A DNA stretch of 27,856 bases from Anaerolineae bacterium (GTDB lineage Bacteria > Chloroflexota > Anaerolineae > JAADDB01): positions 1 through 27,856 of the forward strand of contig WGAA01000105.1 in the NCBI GenBank assembly GCA_015489285.1. The letters are read 5' to 3'. Each line of letters starts with the position of its first letter. Within the stretch, counting starts at the first letter, position 1. The position numbers were made by a program, and so were the translations under genes. Positions 6,931 through 16,600 of this stretch are shown here, piece by piece. The notes beneath the pieces were generated by a model. The model did no database searches and was not told the origin of the DNA. It was given only the letters and a program-made list of their open reading frames with translations.

Positions 6931-8582
6931 GCCGATGGGGGCGTTTCCTCCGCTTCCAGCTCCAGTAAAGGCTGCTCTCGGGCCTGGTGAAAGCGTTTGG
7001 CCGCCTCTAAAAAGGCCACGAAGAGGGGATGAGGACGGTTGGGCCGGGATTTGAACTCGGGGTGGAATTGGGTCCCCAGCATGAAGGGATGATCCGCCAG
7101 CTCGGTGATCTCCACCAGGCGGTCATCCGGGGAAAGGCCGCTGAAGACCATCCCGGCACTGCCCAGGATGTCCCTGTACGCGTTGTTGAACTCGAACCGG
7201 TGGCGGTGGCGCTCGTAAACCAGGTCCACGCCGTAGGCCCGGTGGGCTTTCGTCCCGGGGACGAGTTTACACGGGTACGCGCCCAGGCGCATCGTTCCCC
7301 CCATTTCCTCGATGGACCGCTGGTCCGGCATCAAGTCGATGACGGGGTGTTTCGTGTGGGGATCGAATTCGGTGCTGTTGGGTTCGTCACTGTCCAACAC
7401 GAAACGGGCGAACTCGATGCACATCACCTGCATGCCCAGGCACAGGCCCAGGTAAGGGACCCGGTTTTCCCGGGCGAAGCGGGCTGCCAGGACCTTCCCC
7501 TCCACTCCCCGGTAGCCGAACCCGCCCGGCACGATAATGCCGTCCACGTCCTCCAGCACCTGGGTATCCCGGTGGCGCTCCAGGTCCTCCGAATCGACCC
7601 ACACGATCTCCACCTCCCGTTCCACCGCGACGGAGGCGTGGATAACGGCTTCCCGCACGCTCATGTAGGCATCTTCCAGGGCAACGTACTTGCCGACGAT
7701 GGCGATCCGGATCTTGGGTTTGGGTTGCTTGTAAGCCTCCACCCACCTTTGCCATTCGGAAAGGTCCCCATCCGGGGTGCCGACGTGCAATCGCTCGTGG
7801 ATGAGCCGTCCGACGCCGTATTCCTCCAGCGTTAGGGGGACCTCATAAATGGTCTCCGCGGTGACGAGGGGGATGACCGCCTGCGGTTCCACGTCACAGA
7901 AAAGCGCGATCTTGTCCCGGATGGCCTGGTCCACGGGGTAATCGGATCGAGTAACGATCATGTCCGGTTGGATGCCGATACCCCGTAGTTCCCGCACGCT
8001 GTGTTGTGTGGGCTTCGTCTTCAATTCCCCCGTTGCCTTGATGTAGGGGAGCAGGGTGACGTGGATGTAGAAGGTGTTCTCGGGCCCCACATCCTTGCGC
8101 ATCTGGCGGATGGCCTCGAGGAAGGGCAAGCTCTCGATATCCCCGACCGTTCCCCCGATTTCCACGATGACCAATTCCGCGCCTGTGGCTTTACTCACGG
8201 CCACGATGCGCCGCTTGATCTCGTTCGTCACGTGGGGGATCACCTGGATGGTGCCTCCCAGATAGTCCCCTCGTCGTTCCTTGGCGATGACTTCGTTGTA
8301 GATCTGTCCGGTCGTCACATTGTTGGCCCGCGTCAGGTTCTCGTCGATAAAGCGCTCGTAGTGGCCCAGGTCCAGGTCCGTCTCCGCCCCGTCCTCGGTG
8401 ACGAAGACCTCCCCGTGCTGATAGGGGGACATGGTCCCCGGGTCCACGTTCAGGTAGGGGTCCAGTTTCTGGATGGAAACGTGTACCCCTCGGCTTTTGA
8501 GCACCCGTCCCAACGCGGCCGCGGTCACCCCTTTTCCCAACGAACTGACCACACCACCGGTGATGAAAATGTACTTGGCCAT
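6927..8582 (-). CDS. pyrG: CTP synthase
   Basis: Converts UTP, ATP and glutamine to CTP, the last step of de novo pyrimidine nucleotide synthesis. The 551 residues begin with the family's P-loop region 'KYIFITGGVVSSLGKG' and include the substrate-binding segment 'YLNVDPGTMSPYQHGEVFV'. They continue into the class I glutamine amidotransferase domain with nucleophile motif 'GLCLGMQ' and the His/Glu motif 'QFHPEF'. The length is normal and the gene looks intact. A GAGGAAAGGA site precedes the ATG. It stands next to efp with the same direction. The udk gene close by supplies the salvage branch of the same nucleotide pool. Confidence 0.98.
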   Translation of the reverse strand: MAKYIFITGGVVSSLGKGVTAAALGRVLKSRGVHVSIQKLDPYLNVDPGTMSPYQHGEVFVTEDGAETDLDLGHYERFIDENLTRANNVTTGQIYNEVIAKERRGDYLGGTIQVIPHVTNEIKRRIVAVSKATGAELVIVEIGGTVGDIESLPFLEAIRQMRKDVGPENTFYIHVTLLPYIKATGELKTKPTQHSVRELRGIGIQPDMIVTRSDYPVDQAIRDKIALFCDVEPQAVIPLVTAETIYEVPLTLEEYGVGRLIHERLHVGTPDGDLSEWQRWVEAYKQPKPKIRIAIVGKYVALEDAYMSVREAVIHASVAVEREVEIVWVDSEDLERHRDTQVLEDVDGIIVPGGFGYRGVEGKVLAARFARENRVPYLGLCLGMQVMCIEFARFVLDSDEPNSTEFDPHTKHPVIDLMPDQRSIEEMGGTMRLGAYPCKLVPGTKAHRAYGVDLVYERHRHRFEFNNAYRDILGSAGMVFSGLSPDDRLVEITELADHPFMLGTQFHPEFKSRPNRPHPLFVAFLEAAKRFHQAREQPLLELEAEETPPSA

Positions 8583-8640
8583 CGTAACGTCCTTTCCTCA
8601 CCTGCGTATTTTTATATGTGGAAGGGGTAGCCCAGAGGGA

Positions 8641-8670
8641 AAGGTAGCACAAAGAAAATCCCTTTGTCAA
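8641..8670 (-). promoter_or_regulatory. Candidate promoter of pyrG
   Basis: On the minus strand TTGACA (8665-8670) and a poor -10, TACCTT (8641-8646), are 18 bases apart. The predicted leader is about 50 nt. The -35 box is perfect but the -10 is weak. Confidence 0.4.
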
Positions 8671-8748
8671 AGCGCCCCTTTTGTTACGGTTTCCCGCCGA
8701 GACGGGCGAAGGCGCTCCACAGCCCATTCGCCGGGGTAAGAGGGGGAA

Positions 8749-8777
8749 TTGGAGGGGAATCCGTTCGCCCTTACAAT
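8749..8777 (+). promoter_or_regulatory. Candidate promoter of the lipoprotein gene
   Basis: TTGGAG (8749-8754) and TACAAT (8772-8777) are spaced by 17 bases. The start would be near 8784, about 70 nt before the ATG at 8854. It is divergent from the pyrG promoter. Confidence 0.5.
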
Positions 8778-8853
8778 GGGAATGTTCCCCCGGCGAAGTA
8801 AATGGAATGGGCCTTTGGGGAGCACAAGATTTTTCGCAATGAGAGGAGGAACT

Positions 8854-10056
8854 ATGCGTTTCCTACTGAAAAGTGTTTTGATGGGTCTCGTCCTGCTGGC
8901 CCTGGTCGCCACAGGATGTGGGGGGAAGAAGGCCGAGCCCACATCTCCCCCTGCCACCGTTCAAGAAGTTGCCCCCGCTACACCGACTCCGATGCCACCG
9001 ACTCCGACACCGACAACGCCACCCCAACCGACGGTCGCACCGACCAAAGCGCCTCCGACGCCTCAGCCGACCTCGGCCATGCATGAGGGCGCTATGATGA
9101 CGCCCACTTCGGCTCCCGAGGAGGCGGAGGGCGCACCTACGTTCCAGCTTCCCCAGAAGGCGAAGACCTTCAAGACGTATGAGGCCCACGCCCTTTACCA
9201 GCTCAAGGACCTGGATACGGGCAAAACGGTCCCCGTCCTGGAGCTGGTGCTTCGTTATAACGGGGAGCAGAAGGCGCAAGAGATCATCGCCAAAACGACG
9301 GATGCCGACGGAACGGTGCGAGAGAGCCGGATCATCCAGGTGGGGGATAAGGTTTGGTACTTCTCGGATGGTCAGTGGATCTCCATGTCCTCCGGAACGG
9401 AGAACTTGAACCAGGCGTTGACCCTTTTCGACCCCAAGGACTTGGGCACCTATTGGAAGAAGGTGGGGAAGGAGAAGCTCCACGGTGTGGAGGTCATTCA
9501 CTATCGCTTGAAGCGTTCCGAGGTGAGTGCTCAGGACTTCGAGGGGCCGGGAACGGTGGATCCCCTCTTCGGTCCCGGGACGCAATTGACCGATGTGAAG
9601 ATCGAGATGGTCGACGCGGATGTGTACGTGACGAAGGATGGCGTGGTGGTCAAGGAAGGGTTCACCTGGCGCATCTCCGGTAAAAAGGAGGGGAAGCCCG
9701 TCCACGTGGAAGGGAGCATGGTGTTCGACCTCACGAAGATCAACGGGGATGTGAAGATCGAGCCGCCGGCCGCGGCTTCGGAGCAGGTGGAGATGATCGT
9801 CCCCTTGCCCGAAGGGGCGAAGACCATGATGAGTTCTCCCCAGATGGGGGTGTATCAGGTCGAGAACATGGGCCCGGAGGAGGTGGCCGCGTATCTCCAG
9901 AAGCAGCTGAAGGCCAACGGATTCTCCGTGGACGAGGTGACGAAGGCGATGGGAATGATCGGCATCAAGGCGTCCAAAGGGGATAAGCGCTTTGAGATCT
10001 CGATTCTCCCCGGCGAGGGAGGCAAGGGCGCCCAGGTGATGGTTCAGGTCCACTAG
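8854..10056 (+). CDS. Secreted lipoprotein of unknown function, Thr/Pro-rich linker
   Basis: A 400-residue protein starting at ATG 8854 behind GAGAGGAGGA. The N terminus is a lipoprotein signal (MRFLLKSVLMGLVLLALVATGC) with the lipid-accepting Cys at 22. Residues of about 26-85 form a Thr/Pro-rich, low-complexity spacer that would hold the folded part off the membrane. The folded part (about 90-310) is beta-rich, with 'VWYFSDGQWISM' and 'LHGVEVIHYRL' segments. These are reminiscent of the LolA/LppX/LprG-like fold, but I cannot prove this. A separate C-terminal module of about 75 residues ('EEVAAYLQKQLKANGFSVDE') resembles small alpha/beta modules that end many lipoproteins. It is a single-gene unit with its own promoter; substrate unknown. 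Confidence 0.85.
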   Translation: MRFLLKSVLMGLVLLALVATGCGGKKAEPTSPPATVQEVAPATPTPMPPTPTPTTPPQPTVAPTKAPPTPQPTSAMHEGAMMTPTSAPEEAEGAPTFQLPQKAKTFKTYEAHALYQLKDLDTGKTVPVLELVLRYNGEQKAQEIIAKTTDADGTVRESRIIQVGDKVWYFSDGQWISMSSGTENLNQALTLFDPKDLGTYWKKVGKEKLHGVEVIHYRLKRSEVSAQDFEGPGTVDPLFGPGTQLTDVKIEMVDADVYVTKDGVVVKEGFTWRISGKKEGKPVHVEGSMVFDLTKINGDVKIEPPAAASEQVEMIVPLPEGAKTMMSSPQMGVYQVENMGPEEVAAYLQKQLKANGFSVDEVTKAMGMIGIKASKGDKRFEISILPGEGGKGAQVMVQVH

Positions 10057-10083
10057 GGAATGGAATCACGAGGATGGGCAATG

Positions 10084-10117
10084 CAGGGGATAAGGGGCCC
10101 TTTCCCCTTATCCCCTG
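10084..10117. terminator. Hairpin between the convergent lipoprotein and cofH genes
   Basis: A 14-bp perfect inverted repeat (10084-10097 with 10104-10117) has a 6-base loop. It falls between two convergent genes, which fits a shared transcription end, but there is no good U-run on either strand. Confidence 0.6.
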
Positions 10118-10124
10118 TTGCCGT

Positions 10125-11297
10125 TTATGGGCCTTCGTCCGCGACGCGGATGATCTCGTACAGGGTGGTGCGTTGTGCGGGGATGCGCCCCATGTCTCGG
10201 ATGAGGCGTTCGAAGGTGGCGGGTGAGGTGTAGGTGCCGGGGGTCGAGCCCGCGGCCTGGGAGATGCTTTCCTCGAATAGGGTGCCCCCGAAGTCGTTGG
10301 CCCCGGCGTTGAGGCACATCTGGGCCATTTTGTACCCCAGTTTGACCCAGGAGACCTGGATGTTGGGGATGACGTCGTTCAGCATGAGCCGCGCGACCGC
10401 GTGCATCTTGATGTCCTCCATGCCCGTGGGGCCGGGGCGGGCTCCGTCCTCCCGGTAGAGTCGGGTGTGCTCGTGGACAAAGCCCAGGGGCACGAATTCG
10501 GTAAAGCCGCCCGTTTCTTTCTGGATGCGCCGGATGGTGTCCAAATGACGGGCCCAGTGGACCGGGGCGTCGATGTGGCCGTACATGATGGTCGCCGTAC
10601 TGGGGATGCCCAGGCGATGGGCCGTGGTAACGATGCGGATCCAGTCCTCCCGGCTCAATTTGTTGCGGCTCAGCCGATAACGGACCTCCGGGTCGAGGAT
10701 TTCCGCCGCGGTACCGGGAATGCTGTCAAGGCCGGCGTCCTTCAACCGGCGCAGGAAGGTCTCCTCGGATATCTTCAACCTGCGGCTCCCGTACCAGATC
10801 TCGAAGGGGGAAAAGGCGTGGATGTGGATGTCGGGTACGGCCTCTTTGATCCCCCGCACCATGTCCTCGTATATCGTCGGCGGCAGGTGGGGATTCAATC
10901 CCCCCTGGATACAGACCTCGGTCGCGCCCCATTCCCACGCCTCCCTGGCCTTTTCCACGACCTCCTCGAGGCTCATGGTATAGGCTTCGGGATGCCCCGC
11001 GGGACGGGCAAAGGCGCAAAACCGGCAGCCCGTGTAGCAGATGTTCGTGAAGTTGATATTTCGGGTGATCACGTAAGTCACCCGTTCGCCCACCGTGCGT
11101 CGACGCAACTCATCTGCCGTGGCCATGAGCCCCAGCAATTCGAGTCCCCGGACGTGGAAGAGGCGTTCCCCCTCTTCTACGGTGATCTCCCCACCGGCCA
11201 GGGCCTTGTCCAGGATACGGGCGATGTCCGGTTGTAAGGAGGAAAAAAGGCGCTCAAGACCTGTTTCCCTAACGTGGGATACGGCATATCTTTCCAT
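10125..11297 (-). CDS. cofH: FO synthase subunit CofH (5-amino-6-(D-ribitylamino)uracil-L-tyrosine 4-hydroxyphenyl transferase)
   Basis: A radical-SAM enzyme that couples the tyrosine side chain to 5-amino-6-ribitylaminouracil, the first step of FO, the chromophore of coenzyme F420. The 390-residue protein has the radical-SAM cluster motif CX3CX2C at Cys87, Cys91 and Cys94, in 'NFTNICYTGCRFCAF'. It also has 'CIQGGLNPHLPPTIYEDMVRGI' and 'HAFSPFEI' segments, which are typical of CofH and separate it from CofG. MqnC and MqnE are related families. The adjacent cofG and ribD genes support CofH. The ATG at 11297 has GGAGCA upstream. It is the last gene of the minus-strand operon, 36 bases after cofG. 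Confidence 0.92.
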   Translation of the reverse strand: MERYAVSHVRETGLERLFSSLQPDIARILDKALAGGEITVEEGERLFHVRGLELLGLMATADELRRRTVGERVTYVITRNINFTNICYTGCRFCAFARPAGHPEAYTMSLEEVVEKAREAWEWGATEVCIQGGLNPHLPPTIYEDMVRGIKEAVPDIHIHAFSPFEIWYGSRRLKISEETFLRRLKDAGLDSIPGTAAEILDPEVRYRLSRNKLSREDWIRIVTTAHRLGIPSTATIMYGHIDAPVHWARHLDTIRRIQKETGGFTEFVPLGFVHEHTRLYREDGARPGPTGMEDIKMHAVARLMLNDVIPNIQVSWVKLGYKMAQMCLNAGANDFGGTLFEESISQAAGSTPGTYTSPATFERLIRDMGRIPAQRTTLYEIIRVADEGP

Positions 11298-11333
11298 AGG
11301 CGTGCTCCTCGCTTTCGTTCGGCCCTCGAGTGT

Positions 11334-12491
11334 TCACTGGGCCCACCGCATCACATGGGGCCACATGGAGGGGGCGATAAACTCGGGCCGGATGTATTCC
11401 GGATACACGGGCAGACGTTCTTCCAGCTGAAATCCTGCTTCCCGGGTGACGTGCTCCAGCTCTTGAAGTCGAGGCCAGGGCGCTTCGGGGTTGATGTAGT
11501 CCCGGGTCACGGGGGATATCCCGCCCCAGTCGTTGATCCCGGCGAGAAGGTAGAACCCGTACGCGTCGGGGGTCAGGTTCGGCGGGGCCTGGATGTTCAT
11601 CTCCCCACCCAGGATGAGGCGTGCCACTGCAATGGTCCGGGCCATCTCCAGGGCGCTGGGTTCCGGCCGGTCACGGAAGGGGATGTCGGGTTTGGCCCGG
11701 AAGTTCTGGACGATGACTTCCTGAATGTGACCGTAGCGTCGCTGGATGTCCCGGATGGCCACGAGCGTGTCCACCCGTTCCTCCCGGGTCTCCCCGATCC
11801 CCACGAGCATCCCGGTTGTGAAGGGGATGCGAAGCTTCCCCGCGTCCTCCAGCACGCGCAGGCGCACGGCCGGGACCTTGTCCGGGCACTTGTAGTGGGC
11901 CTGCCCCGGGGCCAGCAACCGTTCGCTGACCGATTCCACCATCAACCCCATGCTGGCGGTCACCTCCCGCAGCTGGGCCAGCTCCTCATAGGAGAGGACC
12001 CCGGGGTTGGCGTGGGGCAGGAGGCCCGTTTCCTCTACGACGAGGCGGCACATGGCCTTCAAATAGGCGAAGGTGGACGGGTACCCCAGACGGGCCAGGT
12101 CCTCCCGGGCCCGGGCGTACTTTTTCTCCGGCTTGTCTCCCAGGCTGAACAGCGCCTCTTTGCACCCGTGGGCTTCCCCCGCCCGTGCGATGCGGAGGAC
12201 TTCCTCCGGGGTGAGCGTATGGGCCTCCGGGTCCCCGGGGGATTTGACGAAGGTGCAATAGGCACAGCGATTGCGACACATGTTCGTCAGGGGGATGAAC
12301 ACGTTGCGCGAGTAGCTGACGGTCCGCCCCTTGTGTTCGTCCCGCAAGGCCGCGGCCGCGGCCAGGAAATCGGCCAGGGCCGCGCCGGACGCGTGGATGA
12401 GGATGTACCCCTCTTCTCGGGTGGCGTACCCGCGCGCCACGGCCTTCTTCAGGGCCGTCCGAATCGCTCTGCCCTCATGACGGGCGCTCAT
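11334..12491 (-). CDS. cofG: FO synthase subunit CofG (7,8-didemethyl-8-hydroxy-5-deazariboflavin synthase)
   Basis: The second radical-SAM half of FO synthase, which closes the deazaflavin ring on the CofH product. The 385-residue protein has CX3CX2C at Cys72, Cys76 and Cys79 in 'PLTNMCRNRCAYCTF', plus 'EALFSLGDKPE', 'PHANPGVLS' and 'TTGMLVGIGET', all CofG hallmarks. A longer frame to 12533 exists, but ATG 12491 has a good GGAGGGGG site and overlaps the ribD end by 17 bases, which suggests translational coupling. In many actinobacteria CofG and CofH are one polypeptide (FbiC); here they are two adjacent genes. Confidence 0.92.
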   Translation of the reverse strand: MSARHEGRAIRTALKKAVARGYATREEGYILIHASGAALADFLAAAAALRDEHKGRTVSYSRNVFIPLTNMCRNRCAYCTFVKSPGDPEAHTLTPEEVLRIARAGEAHGCKEALFSLGDKPEKKYARAREDLARLGYPSTFAYLKAMCRLVVEETGLLPHANPGVLSYEELAQLREVTASMGLMVESVSERLLAPGQAHYKCPDKVPAVRLRVLEDAGKLRIPFTTGMLVGIGETREERVDTLVAIRDIQRRYGHIQEVIVQNFRAKPDIPFRDRPEPSALEMARTIAVARLILGGEMNIQAPPNLTPDAYGFYLLAGINDWGGISPVTRDYINPEAPWPRLQELEHVTREAGFQLEERLPVYPEYIRPEFIAPSMWPHVMRWAQ

Positions 12492-13599
12492 AGACCCCCT
12501 CCACGTATCCGCTGATGAGCACATCGTCCCCAACGCGTTCGACCTCCACCGGGGAAAGCCGTAAGGCGTCCGCCAGACGGGCTATCCCCGTGCCACCCAC
12601 CGCGGTGGGGGCTTGAGCGCCTCCGATGATGACGGGGGCGACGAACGCGTGGACTTTGTGGACGAGTCGCTCGTCGAAAAATCGGCCCAGGACCGTTGCT
12701 CCCCCTTCGACGAGGAGGGAGGTGATCTCCTCCCGGCCGAGAAATTCCAGAAGGGCCGTGAGGGAGACGCGACCCTCCTCCGCGGGGAGTTCGACCACCC
12801 GGATGCCTTGTACTTCCAGGGCTCGGCGGTGGTGTAGGGGCATCTTCTCCGTGGTCGTGACCCACGTTTCCCCGGGAAGGTGGGGATCGAAAAGGCGGGC
12901 GTGCAGCGGAGCCCGTCCCCGACTGTCCAGGACGATGCGGATGGGGTGGTGGACGTCGCTCTTCGGCAGGCGAGTGGTCAGGCGGGGGTTGTCCTGCACG
13001 ACGGTGTTCACACCGACGAGGATGGCGTCCATTCGGTCCCGAAGTTCGTGGACCCAACGACGGGCGGCTTCGCCGGTAATCCACCGGGACTCTCCCGTCC
13101 GTGTGGCGATTTTGCCGTCCAGGCTCATGGCGAATTTGGCCACGATGAAGGGGCGGCGCGTGGTAATCCAGTGCATGAAGCCTTCGTTCAGACGGCGGGC
13201 TTCGTCCTCGTGCTCCCCAACAACGACGCGAATGCCCGCGGCCTCCAGGCGGGCCTTCCCCCGACCGGCAACGAGGGGGTTGGGGTCGATGGTGGCCATG
13301 TGGACTTCCTTAATCCCCGCGGCGATGATGGCGTCCACACAGGGCGGGGTGCGCCCGTAGTGGCTACACGGTTCCAGGGTGACGTAGAGGGTGGCCCCCC
13401 GGGCTTCCTCTCCGGCCTGCTGCAAGGCGACGATTTCCGCGTGGGGCTCCCCTGCCCGCCGGTGTACCCCTTCGCCGATGATGCGTCCGTTTTTGACCAA
13501 AACCGCCCCAACCGTGGGGTTGGGGCGGGTGCGTCCCTGACGCGTACGGGCCAGCTCCAGGGCCCGTTTCATGTAATCGAGGTGAATATCCTTATCCAC
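12475..13599 (-). CDS. ribD: Bifunctional riboflavin biosynthesis protein RibD (deaminase/reductase)
   Basis: Deaminates and then reduces the GTP-derived pyrimidine in riboflavin synthesis. Its product leads to 5-amino-6-ribitylaminouracil, which is also the substrate of CofH. The 374-residue protein has an N-terminal CMP/dCMP deaminase domain with zinc ligands in HAE (53-55) and PCSHYGRTPPC (Cys78, Cys87). The C-terminal DHFR-like reductase domain (about 150-370) has 'RPFIVAKFAMSLDGKIA' and 'ILVGVNTVVQDNPRLT'. Both halves look intact. The start is GTG 13599, with AAGGAG placed right after the stop codon of the upstream fused permease gene, only 11 bases away. No other rib gene is in the window. 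Confidence 0.95.
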   Translation of the reverse strand: MDKDIHLDYMKRALELARTRQGRTRPNPTVGAVLVKNGRIIGEGVHRRAGEPHAEIVALQQAGEEARGATLYVTLEPCSHYGRTPPCVDAIIAAGIKEVHMATIDPNPLVAGRGKARLEAAGIRVVVGEHEDEARRLNEGFMHWITTRRPFIVAKFAMSLDGKIATRTGESRWITGEAARRWVHELRDRMDAILVGVNTVVQDNPRLTTRLPKSDVHHPIRIVLDSRGRAPLHARLFDPHLPGETWVTTTEKMPLHHRRALEVQGIRVVELPAEEGRVSLTALLEFLGREEITSLLVEGGATVLGRFFDERLVHKVHAFVAPVIIGGAQAPTAVGGTGIARLADALRLSPVEVERVGDDVLISGYVEGVYERPS

Positions 13600-13610
13600 G
13601 CACGGCTCCT

Positions 13611-16600
13611 TCAGTACGAAACCTCCCGTCCCAGGACTTGTAGGGCTATGCTAATGGCTTGGCCCAACTTCTGCAAGTCGGTTGGACGAATGCGGTCGGG
13701 AGTATCCTCGGGCGTCAACGCGTATCGATCCCATCCCCCGCCACGCAAGTGTACGGTGGGCGCTTCCTGACCTTTGAAGGCGGCCTTCCCCCCCTTGTAG
13801 ATAACCGAGATGTCCAGATCCTTGTCCACCCGTTTTACCTTGACCCCGGCCTGTTTGCCCGCCCGTTCCATGAGCCGAGCCAGATGTTGGCTGCCACCGG
13901 TGGAGACGAGTAACGTCCTCTCCGCGCCCAACCCCCGGAGCTGCACGATGGCTTCCTTCTTGTACGAGGTAGAGAACCCGAACTTCGCCCCCAGGATCTG
14001 CTTTACGTTGGGTTCCGGGTTCGGCCGTTTGCCGTAGTCGAACCCGTATGCGGCGTAGGCCACGAAAAGGAACGTCTTTTTGGGTTCGTACCCCGCTTCT
14101 TTCCAGGAGCGTACCAGCTCCAGCATGGTTGCCACCCCGCTGGCATTGTCCAGCGCTCCGGGATACCATTGTCCCAACTCATCCACCCCGATTCCGTCGT
14201 AATTCGCCATGACGACGATGAGGTTCTCCGAAAGCCGTTCCGATGTCCCCGGCCAGTGGCCGATCACGTGTTTCACGGGCACTTTCTTGTGAATCCGCCC
14301 GACGATGCGGCCGCGCAGGTGAAGGTTGGTCTCCCAAACCCGAATTTCGTCGGGGCCGAGCGCTCGGGCCCTCTTGCGGAAGTAGTCGACCGAGCCCCCA
14401 ACGCGGGCCAGCAGCCGATCGGCCGCTTCCTTGGAGATGTAGAACATGGGCGCGCCGTCCATGGGCTTGTACTCGGGAGCGTAGGGGCTGTTGGCCGAGT
14501 ACACGTACCCCCGCTTGAGCTTCCGCGGATCGTCGGTGACGACCAGCGTCATGGCCTGCAGGCGTCGGCGCCACATGGTCGGGGGGATGTCCTCCAGGAG
14601 GAGGAGGACCTTCCCCTCCGAGTCGATCCGGTCCAGGGCCGGGGCGAAAATGCCGATGCCCATGCGGCCCTCGACCTTGCTCAGGGGACCGAAGCCGACG
14701 ACGGCCAGGGGGCCTTCCCCTTCCCCCGCGTTGAAGCGCAGGGTAGGGAGGACCGCGAAGTCGTCCCGGTAACGCAGGTTCTCGATGACGTTCCCCGCGT
14801 CGTCCACGAGGGCCAGGGTGGGCGGTTCCGTGAGTTCGAAGAAATCCCGTTTGACGGTGAGGAAGTAGGTGAAGTTCTTGCCCGCGGGCTGGAGGCCCAG
14901 GGCTTGGAATTGATCGGCCACGTAGTTCGCTGCCGCGTCCGCGGCCGGCGTGCCGATACGTCGACCCTGCCATTGGGGTTGGGCCAGAGTGGTGATGTGC
15001 GCCAGGGCTTTTTCACCGTCGAACGCCTTGGCCGTGTCCTTGTAGATGGCAATGGGACCGGTGTTTCCCAGGACCCAGCCTATAGCCACGTAGCCCCCGA
15101 CAAGCACGGCCAGGGTCCAGCGGCTCCACAAACGGGCAAAGGAGAGGCGAATGTCTTGGATGAGGCGACGCAAGCCCTCGCCGAAGAGGTTGAACCCCAG
15201 GATGGCCAGGCCAAATGTCAGGGCGGGATATATCCCCACCCAGGGATAGGTGCGCGCGTATTGGCGCACGTTGCTGAGGAGCGCGGCCCATTCGGGCACG
15301 TCCGAGTAGTGATAGGGGTCCGAGCCGACAAAGATCTCCGCGAAGGCCCCGCCTCCCAGGAAGATGCCCACGAAACCCAGCTCCCCCAGGAGGAGCAGGG
15401 TCCCGGCCATCTCCAGGGAGGTGATGACGATAAGGGTGGGGAGGACGTTGGGCAAGACGTGCCGCCACAGGATTTCCACGGGGTGAAGGCCCAGAACGTG
15501 CGCGCTCTCGATGTAGGGCTGGGACCGGATCTGGCGGGTTTCTGCCCGGACTGTTTGCATCACCTGTCCCCACCCAACCACGGTCAGGGCGATGACGAAG
15601 GGCTTCATCCCCTGGCGAATGCCGATGGCCAGGATGAGGATCATGGCCAGCAACAGGGCAGGGAAGGAGGAGATGATGGCCGCCAGGTCCAGGATGAGGG
15701 CATCTCCCCGGGAGCCCGCGTGCCACCCGGCCAATAGGCCCAGCACCGTGCCGACGAGGAGCCGCCCCAGGACGATGAGGAAGGCCAGGGTTAACGTCTG
15801 ACGGGCGCCCGCGAGAAGGAGGCTGAGGATATCCCGCCCCAACATGTCGGTGCCCAGGGGGTATTCGGCCGACGGGGGGAAGGGGGGGCTCTTCAGCTTC
15901 CCGTTGATCATGCGGAGGCCGACGGTCGTGTACGGGTTGTGGGGGGTGATGGCCGGGCCGATGAAATAGGTCACGAGAAGGGCAAAGACGATGAGGCCTC
16001 CCAACACGAACGCGGGGTTGCCCAGCGTGCCGCGAATCCACTGGCGGCGACGGAACGCGCGGCGGGCCGCCGCCGCTTCGTCCGGGGAATACGCTTTCTT
16101 AGGGGCCTTTCCCCCAACGGGAGAACGTCCTTCCCATCGGAAAAGGTGGCTCAGCCGTTCCCTCAGGCGGTCCCACAGGTCGACCAGCGTCCCCCGCCAA
16201 TCCCAGGATGTCCCACCCAGGTGGGTGGCGGCTTCCTGCAGTCGGGGGTCCAGAATCCGACTGAGGAGGTCGATGAGGCCGTTTACCACGAGGAAGAACA
16301 CGCCCAGCGCGAAGATCAGGGGGACGGCCAGGAGATCGTCCTTGCGGGCGATGGCCCGCAACAGCGCGTGCCCTATTCCCCCCCAACCGAAGTACACTTC
16401 CACCACCGGGAGGCTGCTCAGAGAGAACTGGAGGGAGACGAGCCACGCGGTCAGCAGGGGAACCCAGGCATTGCGCAGGATGTGACGCCAGCGCACTTGA
16501 CGGAGGGTAAGGCCCTTGGCCAGGGCCGTGCGCACGAAGTCCTGTTCCTGGATGTCGGAGATGACTACGGTGGTGATGCGGGCGACCTGGGCCAGTGGCC

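Noticed and set aside
11274..12515. Plus-strand open frame of about 400 codons opposite cofG
   Set aside because: Antisense of a radical-SAM gene with clear motifs; no start signal or family similarity.
14179..15023. Active M28 aminopeptidase
   Set aside because: Four of five expected metal ligands and the catalytic Glu are replaced, so a catalytic call is not supported.
14169..15737. Long plus-strand open frame opposite the fused permease gene
   Set aside because: The translation is Gly/Gln/Asp/His-rich with no recognisable domain; the minus-strand frame has clear permease and M28 motifs.
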